Assembly: GCF_022549675.1 (NCBI RefSeq)
Contig: NZ_JAKZGR010000001.1
Coordinates: 351,941 to 415,940, forward strand
DNA: 64,000 nucleotides
Reading direction: 5' to 3'
From: Belliella kenyensis
GTDB lineage: Bacteria > Bacteroidota > Bacteroidia > Cytophagales > Cyclobacteriaceae
Part shown: piece after piece, positions 35,885 through 44,676 of the stretch
How positions within the stretch are numbered: position 1 is the first letter of the stretch
How the letters are laid out: the number at the start of each line of letters is the position of its first letter
Notes under the pieces: model-generated
What the model was told of the DNA's origin: nothing
The model's database searches: none
Seen by the model: the letters and a program-made list of their open reading frames with translations, nothing else
Translations under genes and position numbers: made by a program

Positions 35885-38800
35885 ATGAAGTCTATATTTA
35901 AGAATTTATCATTGCTTTTAATCATATGTCTGAGTTTTGACATAACGAACCATGCTCGAGCACAAGAAGGAGATCAAATCCTAGACGGGATTGGCGAAAC
36001 GGCATTGATAGCAAGGTATACTTTTAAAGGAAATATTCGAGACTGGTCAAGGAACAATTTCCACCTTAATTTTCAAGGCTCAAGCATCAAATATGAAGAG
36101 GATGAAAAATTCGGCGAGGTCTTAGCCTTGTCAGGGGTTACAAATGATTACTTCACCATTCCAAGCGACGCCATCGCAGACATGGAGTCTATGAGTATTT
36201 CTACCTGGATCTATCCTCGATCAAAGCAATCAGGTCAGACGCTACTTGAATTTGGGAAAAATCCGAAAAACAAACTTGCCGTAAATCCACTTGGAGTGAA
36301 AGATGAAGGCATTTTCCATGCTTCATTGCAGTCAGAGGAAAAGCAAACTGAAGTAAAAGCAAGCGGTTTACCAATCAACAAATGGTCACATATTACCATC
36401 GTAATCAATATCCCAGCAAAGAGCTACGCTATTTACATTAACAATAAACTTGCAGGAGAATCAAAAGACTTGAGCATAGAGCTTGGTCAAATATTCGATC
36501 AAGATGACAATGAAAAAAACGTACTTAACATTGGAAAATCATTTGACCCTATACTACCTAATTTGAATGCTTTACTTCATGACTTTAGGTTCTACAGGAT
36601 AGCCCTCAGTGAAAATCAAGTCAACTCCATATTCCAAAATTCCACAAAAGGAGCCAGCCAAGAAGGAACAAGAATTGCTAAAAAAACTGATGAATTACCT
36701 ACCTTCCCTTCATCACACCCTCAACTTTACAATGAGTATTTGATAGAGGTTCCTGACATCGAAGTAGAAACAAGCATAGGTAATCTTCCAAGGCTTCCTA
36801 ATATGATCGAAGGAAAGTATCAAGGACAGCTGAATGGACCAAAGGTAAAGGTGATCTGGCCAGCAGACAAGGACAATCAAGCTGTGCTTCAGGCGAGCAC
36901 TTATACCATTACAGGAAAAGTGCCAGGAACTTCATTTGCTCCAAAAGCAAAAATTATAGTAAAAGAATCCAAAAACATCACTCCACCAGTCAAAAAGTTA
37001 GCCTCCTTTGCCCTAGATCAGGTCACACTTCAGACTGACAAAAATGGATCAGACACCAAATTCATAGAAAACAGGGATAAGTTTGTCACAACTTTAGCTG
37101 AAACTGACCCAGATTCATTTTTATACATGTTTAGAAATGCCTTTGGCCAAACTCAACCAACTAATGCCAAGCCTCTTGGCGTTTGGGATAGTCAAGAGAC
37201 AAAGCTCAGAGGCCATGCCACAGGGCACTATTTGACAGCAATTGCTCAAGCTTACGCTGGATCGGGTTATGACAAGGAATTGCAAGCTGTATTTTTCAAA
37301 AAAATGGATTACATGGTCAACACACTCTATGACCTTGCCCAACTATCGGGAAACAAACACCCAGATCATCCAACTTTTGAGTCAGACCCTACAGCTATCC
37401 CATATGGACCCGGCAAATCAGGATTTGATTCAGACCTTAGCGAGGAGGGTATCAGAACTGACTATTGGAACTGGGGAAAAGGATATATCAGTGCCTACCC
37501 ACCAGACCAATTCATCATGCTAGAGCAAGGCGCTAGTTATGGAGGGCAACAGCATCAAGTTTGGGCTCCTTATTATACCTTGCATAAAATCCTAGCTGGC
37601 TTAATAGATATCTATGAAGCGACTGGAAATAAAAAAGCCTTGGATATTGCTATAGGTATGAGTGACTGGGTTTATGCTCGCTTGAGTCAACTTCCAAATG
37701 AGACTTTGGTCAATATGTGGAGTACCTATATTGCAGGTGAATATGGCGGCATGAATGAATCAATGGCAAGGCTCTACCGCCTGACAGCCAACGAAAACTA
37801 CATGACAACTGCCAAATTGTTTGACAATGTCCGCATGTTCTTTGGAGATGAGCAACACTCCCATGGTTTGGCAAAAAATGTGGATACCTTTCGAAGCCTT
37901 CATGCCAATCAGCATATTCCTCAAATCGTAGGTAGTATAGAGATGTATAGGGCTTCCAGTGAACCCGAGTACTTCCAAATCGCAGATAATTTTTGGTATA
38001 AGGCTGTCAATGAGTACATGTATTCCATTGGTGGCGTCGCAGGTGCCAGAAATCCGGCTAATGCAGAATGCTTTATTGCAGAACCATCTACTTTATTTGA
38101 AAATGGGTTTTCATCCGGAGGACAAAATGAAACTTGTGCTACCTATAACATGCTGAAATTGACCAATGAACTTTTCTTGTTTGATCAGCGGGCTGAGCTT
38201 ATGGACTACTATGAACGTGGACTTTACAATCATATACTAGCATCAGTGGCCAAAGATAATCCAGGTAATACCTATCATGTCCCACTCAGACCAGCCTCAA
38301 TCAAGCATTTTGGCAATCCTCGAATGACAGGGTTCACCTGTTGTAATGGTACAGCCATAGAGAGCAGTACAAAGCTTCAAAATGCCATCTATTTTAAAAG
38401 TATTGACAACAAGGAACTATATGTCAACTTGTTCGTTGCTTCAACTTTGGACTGGGCGGAGCAAAACTTCAGCATACAACAATCCACCTCCTTCCCCAAA
38501 GAGGATCAAACCTTGCTTACGGTCAAAGGAAATGGCAAACTGGATATCAAAATCCGAGTACCTTCTTGGGCGACTAAGGGATTTAAAGTATCGATAAACG
38601 GTAAACTTCAAAAGCTAGAGACTAAACCTGGAACTTACCTGACAATCAGCAGAAAATGGAAAACAGGTGACACCATCAAGCTTGAAATGCCTTTTCAGTT
38701 CCACCTAGATCCAGTAATGGATCAGCAGAATATTGCAAGTTTATTTTATGGTCCTATATTGCTTGCAGCTCAAGAGCCTGAGGCTAGAACAGATTGGAGA

Positions 38801-38947
38801 AAGTTAACTTTGGATGTATCTGATATCAGCCACACTATAAAAAGCAATGGCAATCCACTTGAATTTATCATTGATGGGGTATTATTTAAGCCATTCTATG
38901 AATCTTATGAGAGGCATTCTGTGTACCTTGACTTTAATCTGAAGTAA
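35885..38947 (+). CDS. GH127/GH146-type (DUF1680) beta-L-arabinofuranosidase with LamG and Ig-like domains
   Basis: A 1020-residue exported enzyme starting at ATG 35885 (signal peptide to about residue 27). Residues about 35-265 form a LamG/concanavalin-like domain (MESMSISTWIYPRSKQSG, FRFYRIALSENQV), about 295-370 resemble a Big_4 Ig-like domain (VKVIWP, TYTITGKVPGT), and the rest is the DUF1680 catalytic domain. In the GH127 enzyme HypBA1 zinc is held by Glu338, Cys340, Cys417 and Cys418, with Cys417 as nucleophile. Here Glu749, Cys751, Cys819 and Cys820 (NETCATYN and FTCCNGTAIESSTKLQ) fit, and Glu733 has the spacing of its acid/base Glu322. It should release beta-L-arabinofuranose, as found on hydroxyproline of plant extensins or in pectic side chains. 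Confidence 0.9.
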   Translation: MKSIFKNLSLLLIICLSFDITNHARAQEGDQILDGIGETALIARYTFKGNIRDWSRNNFHLNFQGSSIKYEEDEKFGEVLALSGVTNDYFTIPSDAIADMESMSISTWIYPRSKQSGQTLLEFGKNPKNKLAVNPLGVKDEGIFHASLQSEEKQTEVKASGLPINKWSHITIVINIPAKSYAIYINNKLAGESKDLSIELGQIFDQDDNEKNVLNIGKSFDPILPNLNALLHDFRFYRIALSENQVNSIFQNSTKGASQEGTRIAKKTDELPTFPSSHPQLYNEYLIEVPDIEVETSIGNLPRLPNMIEGKYQGQLNGPKVKVIWPADKDNQAVLQASTYTITGKVPGTSFAPKAKIIVKESKNITPPVKKLASFALDQVTLQTDKNGSDTKFIENRDKFVTTLAETDPDSFLYMFRNAFGQTQPTNAKPLGVWDSQETKLRGHATGHYLTAIAQAYAGSGYDKELQAVFFKKMDYMVNTLYDLAQLSGNKHPDHPTFESDPTAIPYGPGKSGFDSDLSEEGIRTDYWNWGKGYISAYPPDQFIMLEQGASYGGQQHQVWAPYYTLHKILAGLIDIYEATGNKKALDIAIGMSDWVYARLSQLPNETLVNMWSTYIAGEYGGMNESMARLYRLTANENYMTTAKLFDNVRMFFGDEQHSHGLAKNVDTFRSLHANQHIPQIVGSIEMYRASSEPEYFQIADNFWYKAVNEYMYSIGGVAGARNPANAECFIAEPSTLFENGFSSGGQNETCATYNMLKLTNELFLFDQRAELMDYYERGLYNHILASVAKDNPGNTYHVPLRPASIKHFGNPRMTGFTCCNGTAIESSTKLQNAIYFKSIDNKELYVNLFVASTLDWAEQNFSIQQSTSFPKEDQTLLTVKGNGKLDIKIRVPSWATKGFKVSINGKLQKLETKPGTYLTISRKWKTGDTIKLEMPFQFHLDPVMDQQNIASLFYGPILLAAQEPEARTDWRKLTLDVSDISHTIKSNGNPLEFIIDGVLFKPFYESYERHSVYLDFNLK

Positions 38948-39489
38948 AAAAACCAAAGAATTCAATGTCCCTTACGCTATCAACTCACCTAAATCCCCAA
39001 AAATATATTGGGATTTAGGTGAATTGATTAGGTAGAACTAAATATTTATAGGCATTGAAATAGTTTGGAATTGCTGAAAAAAATCAACCTTATTGACCTT
39101 CTACTGAAATAGATTAACAAATTTCACAACTTATTGAAATTAAAACACTTAAACACTCATTTCACAGAGAAGCAAAAGTTAGCTCATAAGATTGGCTCAA
39201 AAATACTAACTGAAACATATATAAAGGAATCCGTACATGGATCAGAAGAGGATCGTGAAAGGTATCCAGAGCGAATGAGTGACGCAGGATCATAAATATG
39301 GGATTTAAAAATTGAAAAAACCTCAAGTTTGATGTAAGATATGGTAGCTCCCAGTTTTTCAACCAATTGAATGCATTTCAAAAAAGGTGAATTTATGGAG
39401 TTCAATTTTCTAAATTTTGGAATAAATCAAAACAATAATTTATTGAGATCAAGGGTTCATTTAAGCATTTGAACACCAGAATTTTAAAA
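38948..39489. other. Intergenic region between GH127-type and histidine kinase genes
   Basis: About 540 bases between convergent genes. A terminator lies at 38985-39022. The rest contains short frames on both strands without protein-like features, and I see nothing else in it. This is a natural boundary between the utilisation locus and the exopolysaccharide region. Confidence 0.5.
38985..39022 (+). terminator. Terminator of the GH127-type gene
   Basis: A perfect 13-bp stem TCACCTAAATCCC/GGGATTTAGGTGA with a 12-base loop, starting 38 bases after the stop codon. The T-run after it is short (ATTGATT). Confidence 0.65.
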
Positions 39490-41907
39490 TCAATCAAAAT
39501 TGTAAGGCAATTTGATTTCAAATAAAGTGCCTTTGTTCTCTTGACTTTCAAAGGTGATTTTTCCATTCATTGCCATGACCAATTCATGAACGATATTCAA
39601 ACCTAAACCAGTGCCTTTTATACTTGTAGTATTACTACCTCTAAAAAATGACTCAAAAATTCTAGGCTGATCTGGTTCAGGAATACCAATCCCATAATCC
39701 TTCACAGACAAACAAAAGTAATCGCTCATATAATTGAGGCTAACTTCTGGTTTGGGAGAATCATCGAAGGAATACTTAAAGGCATTTTCAATCAGATTGC
39801 CTAAGATATGTCGAAGCTTCGCCGGGTCACTATTTGCATATCTATTTTCATTGGGAAAATGAAAGATTAAAGCCCTTGCAGAAACATTATTTTGATCAAA
39901 ATCAAATTTTAGGTTTAAGATAAAATCTCGGAGATCTATCATTTCAAGATTTATTCTAATATTCTTGTTCTCATGTTTTTCAATTATCAGCACATCCTCA
40001 ATCACCGAGGTTAGCCTTTTTACTTGATCATTTATTCTTTGAACATGGTGATTCATTTTATTGCTCAATTTAGGATCGGATATTTCACTCAAAAAATAAT
40101 TTAGTAGCTCACTGCTACTTAAAATAATCGATAAAGGCGTTCTAAACTCGTGTGAGGTCATTGAAATAAACCTCGATTTTAGACTATTAAGTTCTTTTTC
40201 TTTCCACAGAGCTTGCTCAATCTTTTGATACATTTCCTCTTTATCAGAAACATCCCTCGCAGTACTTATAATTTGAAAAAGATTATTTTGATGATCAGTA
40301 ACTACTTTTGAAATAGTCTCAAGCTGGATGTTTTTACCTGTAAATGGGTGAATAACGGTAACTATATTTTTGTATATCCCATTACTTTTTTCGTATCTTT
40401 TTTGAGTAGAAGCGATTTCACTAAGTACAAATTCTACCTTTCTACCCAAGAAAAACTCTGGAGAATAGCCTATAATATGTATAACTGAGGGAGAGACATA
40501 TTCAAAAACCATATCCTTGTTTATCAAACAAATAATGTCACTTATGTTTTGCTCTAAAAGTTTGAACCTATCTTGAGCTAGTACCTTTTCATTTTCGAGC
40601 TTTCTTTGTTCTTCGAGAATTCTTGAAAACTTAATCAAGTTGCCATAAGAAAAAAGTATAGGACTCAAAAACTCAATGTCATCAAGAGAATATGGGTCTT
40701 TTCTATTAGCAAGTCCTATCAATCCCAAAAACTCATGATTTTTCCAAATAGGTATTCCAATAAAACTTCTGATTGAAGGATGTCCCAATGGAGTCCCCAT
40801 TTTAGATTTATCATTTCTCGCATCATTTGAAATATAAGTCTCCCCTGATCTCAATACATGGCCATACAAAGAGTCGTAGTTAGAAAAACTCATGTCTGGC
40901 TTGTGATATTCTTTTATATATGCATCATCATCAGCCATAGCAAAAGCATGAGGGAGCATTTTCCTTTGTCCATAGTCATCCTCTATCACTTCACAGATAA
41001 ACCCCAATTGGTCACCAGTGAGTTTGATCAATTTATTGAGCATCGACTTCAAGATATGCTTATAGTCCTTATTTGTAAATAAACTTAATTGAGCTTCAGA
41101 AATAATTTGAAGAATATCACTTAATTCTTGAGTTCTTATTTCAGTTTTCTGCAAACTAATTCCTTGAATAATATTTTCAGTTACATCTAAAAAATTTCCT
41201 TGATATACGCTATCAGTCGAACTATCAGAAGATAAGCTCCTCCACATTCTAACAGCAATCCAGAGCATACCTTTGGAGGTATTTGTCCTACAGACAAAAG
41301 TTGACCTCCCATTTTTTTTCAAAAGTGTGAGATGAGTAAGCACCACATCCCAGTCTTCTTCAGGAACATAATTCTTCCAAGCATATCGATTTGATATCAT
41401 CTCCTTCCTGTCCAAACCATAATCTTCTATAGCCTCAGAAATAAAATCAAGCTTATCTAAATTTGCACTCATGAGAAAATGGACTTCTCTCAAGTCATGG
41501 TCAAGAAGTTGAGAGAAGTTCTGACTTGAACGATCCATCAGATTCACATTCGTGCTATTATCTAACACGAACATGGTGCCTACTACATTTGTGTTAAGTT
41601 TATGCTTCTCAAAAACTTTATAGGCTTTCACTTTTACTGCTATAAAACCATTCAACTTGGTCATTACTTTACAGTCAAGCTCACAAGAATCCTTCTCATT
41701 ATTGACAAGTTTCTCAAAATTATTATTGATTTGAAGTACACTAGAATGGTCAAAAAAACTAAAGCATGATTTCCCAAGACTTTCTTCTAAGCTATAGCCA
41801 AAATAATTTTCCCAAGCTTTGTTGAGAAATATAAAATTACCAGTTTGATCAGCTTTAAAAACAATTATCTTTTTTGAATCAATCCAATTTTTATCTTCAA
41901 TGAGCAT
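39490..41907 (-). CDS. PAS-PAS-GAF-PAS sensor histidine kinase
   Basis: An 805-residue sensor kinase without membrane segments, so probably cytoplasmic. In order: PAS domain (about 10-115, NAWENYFGYSLEESLGK-like), a second PAS/PAC-like region (about 150-260), a GAF domain (about 270-435, ending IGIPIWKNHEFLGLIGLANR), a third PAS (about 455-565, FEYVSPSVIHIIGYSPEFFLG), the dimerisation/phosphoacceptor domain with His586 (SMTSHEFRTPLS) and an ATPase domain (NLIENAFKYS, DYGIGIPEPD, GTGLGLNIVHELV). It has no receiver and no response regulator gene next to it. It lies at the edge of the exopolysaccharide region and may feed one of the orphan regulators there; the signal is unknown. Confidence 0.93.
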   Translation of the reverse strand: MLIEDKNWIDSKKIIVFKADQTGNFIFLNKAWENYFGYSLEESLGKSCFSFFDHSSVLQINNNFEKLVNNEKDSCELDCKVMTKLNGFIAVKVKAYKVFEKHKLNTNVVGTMFVLDNSTNVNLMDRSSQNFSQLLDHDLREVHFLMSANLDKLDFISEAIEDYGLDRKEMISNRYAWKNYVPEEDWDVVLTHLTLLKKNGRSTFVCRTNTSKGMLWIAVRMWRSLSSDSSTDSVYQGNFLDVTENIIQGISLQKTEIRTQELSDILQIISEAQLSLFTNKDYKHILKSMLNKLIKLTGDQLGFICEVIEDDYGQRKMLPHAFAMADDDAYIKEYHKPDMSFSNYDSLYGHVLRSGETYISNDARNDKSKMGTPLGHPSIRSFIGIPIWKNHEFLGLIGLANRKDPYSLDDIEFLSPILFSYGNLIKFSRILEEQRKLENEKVLAQDRFKLLEQNISDIICLINKDMVFEYVSPSVIHIIGYSPEFFLGRKVEFVLSEIASTQKRYEKSNGIYKNIVTVIHPFTGKNIQLETISKVVTDHQNNLFQIISTARDVSDKEEMYQKIEQALWKEKELNSLKSRFISMTSHEFRTPLSIILSSSELLNYFLSEISDPKLSNKMNHHVQRINDQVKRLTSVIEDVLIIEKHENKNIRINLEMIDLRDFILNLKFDFDQNNVSARALIFHFPNENRYANSDPAKLRHILGNLIENAFKYSFDDSPKPEVSLNYMSDYFCLSVKDYGIGIPEPDQPRIFESFFRGSNTTSIKGTGLGLNIVHELVMAMNGKITFESQENKGTLFEIKLPYNFD

Positions 41908-42322
41908 GGCAAATGATATATCTTGACCCCTAACTTTTAAGATTTAAATATAGCATATCTAATTCAAAGAATGGGATACATTTATGATTGATTAAGTGTA
42001 AGCATCATATTTTTTTTTCTCAAAAATCATATATTAATGAATTCATTAATTTCAACATACAACCCTTTTATTTGACAATAAATCACTTTTTACAAATCAA
42101 TTTTATCAAAAACCTAAAAAAAAGAAGGTTTTATTTGAATTTTTAATTCTTCACAATCTTACTTTTTACACTTAATTAACTAATGACTCCCATTGATTTA
42201 CAAGTAGATATACATCCTACTAAACAGGCTACCTAATCAATTAAATTTCATAGTGTAATACATGCGGAAGCGCTTTGCTCACCAGCATCTATGTGCCTAA
42301 ACTTCCATTAAAACACTACATT
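41908..42322. other. Divergent control region before the sugar transferase gene
   Basis: About 415 AT-rich bases between the divergent histidine kinase and sugar transferase genes. It should hold both promoters, but I could not identify a consensus pair with confidence, and no gene was recognised. Confidence 0.4.
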
Positions 42323-43024
42323 ATGAAAACAGTACAATTACTACCAGACGATCAAGATTTACTATTTATTGATTCTAAGCCACCAAAATCAAATGATCTG
42401 CAAACAGAGATTTCCAAAGCATATACCTATTTAAACTTGTTTATCAAGCGGACTTTGGATTTGTTAATGGTTGCAGTATTTATGCTATTTATAGGCTTCT
42501 GGCTTTTCCCTATCATTGCATTGATCATCAAGTTGGACTCCAAAGGACCTGTATTTTTCAAACAATTGCGTCATGGAAAGGACAATAAACCCTTCTACTG
42601 CTATAAATTCAGGAGTATGGTGATCAATAAAAGTGCAGATACCCAGCAAGCCACCAAAAATGATCCCAGAATCACCAAAGTTGGTAAGATAATCAGGAAA
42701 ACTAGTATCGATGAACTGCCTCAGCTGATCAACGTTTTAAAGGGAGAAATGTCAATCGTAGGTCCGCGTCCTCATCCACTACCTTTGAACTTGGAGTTCT
42801 CCACAAAAATTGATGGCTTTATGGACAGGCATCAGTTCAAGCCAGGACTTACAGGATTGGCACAAGCCAGAGGATTTAGAGGAGAAACTGCTGAATTTCA
42901 TCAGATGTACTCCCGATACAAGCTTGATGTTCTCTATCTAAAAAAATGGTCTCCTTGGTTAGACATTAAAATCATTTGGATGACAGCTAAGTCTTTAATT
43001 TCAAAAACTGAAAATGCCTACTAA
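42323..43024 (+). CDS. Initiating sugar transferase (undecaprenyl-phosphate sugar-1-phosphate transferase)
   Basis: A 233-residue member of the bacterial sugar transferase family (WcaJ/WbaP C-terminal type), which moves a sugar-1-phosphate from a nucleotide sugar to undecaprenyl phosphate to start a polysaccharide repeat unit. One membrane helix (about 37-62, LLMVAVFMLFIGFWLFPIIAL) precedes the catalytic part with GPVFFKQLRHGKDNKPF, YKFRSM, NDPRITKVGKIIRKTSIDEL, SIVGPRPHP and KPGLTGLAQ. The ATG at 42323 is used; a TTG at 42275 would add 16 residues. It lies alone on the plus strand beside an otherwise minus-strand exopolysaccharide cluster and has two hairpins after it. Confidence 0.93.
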   Translation: MKTVQLLPDDQDLLFIDSKPPKSNDLQTEISKAYTYLNLFIKRTLDLLMVAVFMLFIGFWLFPIIALIIKLDSKGPVFFKQLRHGKDNKPFYCYKFRSMVINKSADTQQATKNDPRITKVGKIIRKTSIDELPQLINVLKGEMSIVGPRPHPLPLNLEFSTKIDGFMDRHQFKPGLTGLAQARGFRGETAEFHQMYSRYKLDVLYLKKWSPWLDIKIIWMTAKSLISKTENAY

Positions 43025-43073
43025 ATTACTGTTTGGATAAGTTTAAATGATTACTATTACGGACGTTCAATAA

Positions 43074-43102
43074 AGAGGCCTTCTTTGAAGGTCTTTTTTT
43101 TT
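43074..43102 (+). terminator. Terminator of the sugar transferase gene
   Basis: AGAGGCCTTC (43074-43083) pairs with GAAGGTCTTT (43087-43096) using two G-U pairs in the plus-strand RNA, followed by a run of T residues to 43102. Confidence 0.8.
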
Positions 43103-43113
43103 ATGCCTCAAAG

Positions 43114-43142
43114 ATAAAGGCTAGAAATATCCTAGCCTTTAT
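43114..43142. terminator. Second hairpin after the sugar transferase gene
   Basis: A perfect 11-bp stem ATAAAGGCTAG/CTAGCCTTTAT (43114-43124 and 43132-43142) with a 7-base loop, placed between convergent genes. It lacks a long T-run and may act as a backup terminator. The remaining sequence to 43329 shows nothing else. Confidence 0.5.
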
Positions 43143-43329
43143 GCATTCACTCTTTGTAAGCCTTATGTGGAACAGTTGATCATTACAGATCACTATCCTT
43201 AAATTTAAGGAGCATTTCTCAGGAACAAAAAACAAAGCCATTATCTTCAATTAAAAGCCTATTTATATAAACCAACGGTCTTTTACCAAAGGAAAACCTT
43301 ACTTCTTATACCTGAAAGTTGAATCCAAG

Positions 43330-44676
43330 TTATTCTTGGATGTACAAAGATATTTCTATTGAGGAATCCTTGAGTGGGAAGATTTTTTCGAAAAGAGTCT
43401 CTCCCGAGGGGAGATTGATCATCAGCTTGTATGTTCCTTTAAATCCTCGGAAACGGTGAATTCCAGAATCTTGAAATTCTTTATTTTCTTTTGTCCACCA
43501 TTCATTATAAACTAAATCTAAAAATGCTTCCCCGTTAGGCTTCAAGTTTCCTTGGGAGGTCCAAAGAGCTGCGTTTGGATACCAATGGTTTTCTTCCCAA
43601 AAACCCCAAAATAGAAACCCGCTGACCTTTGGATGAGAAAAACAGATTCTCATAAAATCCTTTGTAAAACTGGCCTGCAAGGCCTGAAGATGCATAGGCA
43701 TAGTAGTCAATCGACCTCGCTGTCCATATTGAACATCAAACTCAGTAACCTTCATACTCATGCCAAGCTGGGAAAATAATTCAAGTTTTTGATAGACTGT
43801 GGGTATTGCTGGAAGGCTGTGCAGTTCAAAATGTGACATAAACCCGATCCCATCAGGCTTTATTCCTTGTAGAGCAAGCTGATTGATCTTGTCAAAGTAT
43901 AGAACAAACTTCTCTCCTCTTTGGGTTAGCACTTTACTTTCATTGACATAGAATTTTAAATCTTCTTGTTCTTTCAATGCAAATACCTTCCGATACAAAT
44001 CAATTCCATATTTATCTTCAAGGAGTAACTTATTTTTATGATCTATAGAAACCAAATGATTAATTGCATCCCATTCTTGGATATAAGGTTTTGTCACATT
44101 TAAAAGCTGATTTATATGTTGTAACTGACTGAAGATGAATTTTTGCTTGTCCGTATAAGTTTCTAGATCCATCACATCTTTCAACCGATCATAATCTAGA
44201 ATAGGAGCCCAAAGCAATGTATGACCTCTGATCTTTTTCCCCTTTTGATGAAGCTCTATCATGGCTTTCATGGTAACTTCTTGACTTTGGGTATACCATT
44301 GTTTCCACTTTAGGTCATTTTCAAAAACCACTTCATTGAAGTACCTATCTACAATCGAAGCATAGGATTCAAGCTTTATGTAATCAAGGGCATCTATAGC
44401 AGTCCCAAAAGCAAAGTCATGGGCAATCTGTTCTAAAGAGATCGTAAGTGGCTTTTCATGCTTTGAATCCAATTCAATTTGAAGAATAATATCGCCCTTT
44501 CTTAGGCTATCTATTCTTTGGTTGGCGGCTTGTCTCCATGAGTCATCATTGCTCTGATAAGCTGCATGCCAGTCCTCCTCAATTGATTTGACCTGACATT
44601 TGACACATAAAGGTATTTGAAATAAAAAAATCAATACCAAGTAAATGCTCTTCAATTTTTTACTTTCTCCTTGCAT
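43330..44676 (-). CDS. GH10-like (xylanase-family) exported protein lacking the usual acid/base Glu
   Basis: A 448-residue protein starting at ATG 44676 (signal peptide LKSIYLVLIFLFQIPLCVKC). The GH10 barrel is recognisable from FENDLKWKQW, RGHTLLWAP, EWDAINHLV, GIGFMSHFELH and the nucleophile motif VTEFDV (Glu312), and ends with FLFWGFWEENHWYPNAALW. In active GH10 xylanases the acid/base is the Glu of the WDxxNE motif; here that position is His207 (CAT codon). The protein may therefore be a non-catalytic binder, use another residue, or belong to a divergent subfamily. Its start overlaps the WecG-type gene by 25 bases, so it is the last gene of the glycosyltransferase operon rather than of the utilisation locus. 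A role in trimming or binding the exported polymer is inferred. Confidence 0.8.
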   Translation of the reverse strand: MQGESKKLKSIYLVLIFLFQIPLCVKCQVKSIEEDWHAAYQSNDDSWRQAANQRIDSLRKGDIILQIELDSKHEKPLTISLEQIAHDFAFGTAIDALDYIKLESYASIVDRYFNEVVFENDLKWKQWYTQSQEVTMKAMIELHQKGKKIRGHTLLWAPILDYDRLKDVMDLETYTDKQKFIFSQLQHINQLLNVTKPYIQEWDAINHLVSIDHKNKLLLEDKYGIDLYRKVFALKEQEDLKFYVNESKVLTQRGEKFVLYFDKINQLALQGIKPDGIGFMSHFELHSLPAIPTVYQKLELFSQLGMSMKVTEFDVQYGQRGRLTTMPMHLQALQASFTKDFMRICFSHPKVSGFLFWGFWEENHWYPNAALWTSQGNLKPNGEAFLDLVYNEWWTKENKEFQDSGIHRFRGFKGTYKLMINLPSGETLFEKIFPLKDSSIEISLYIQE

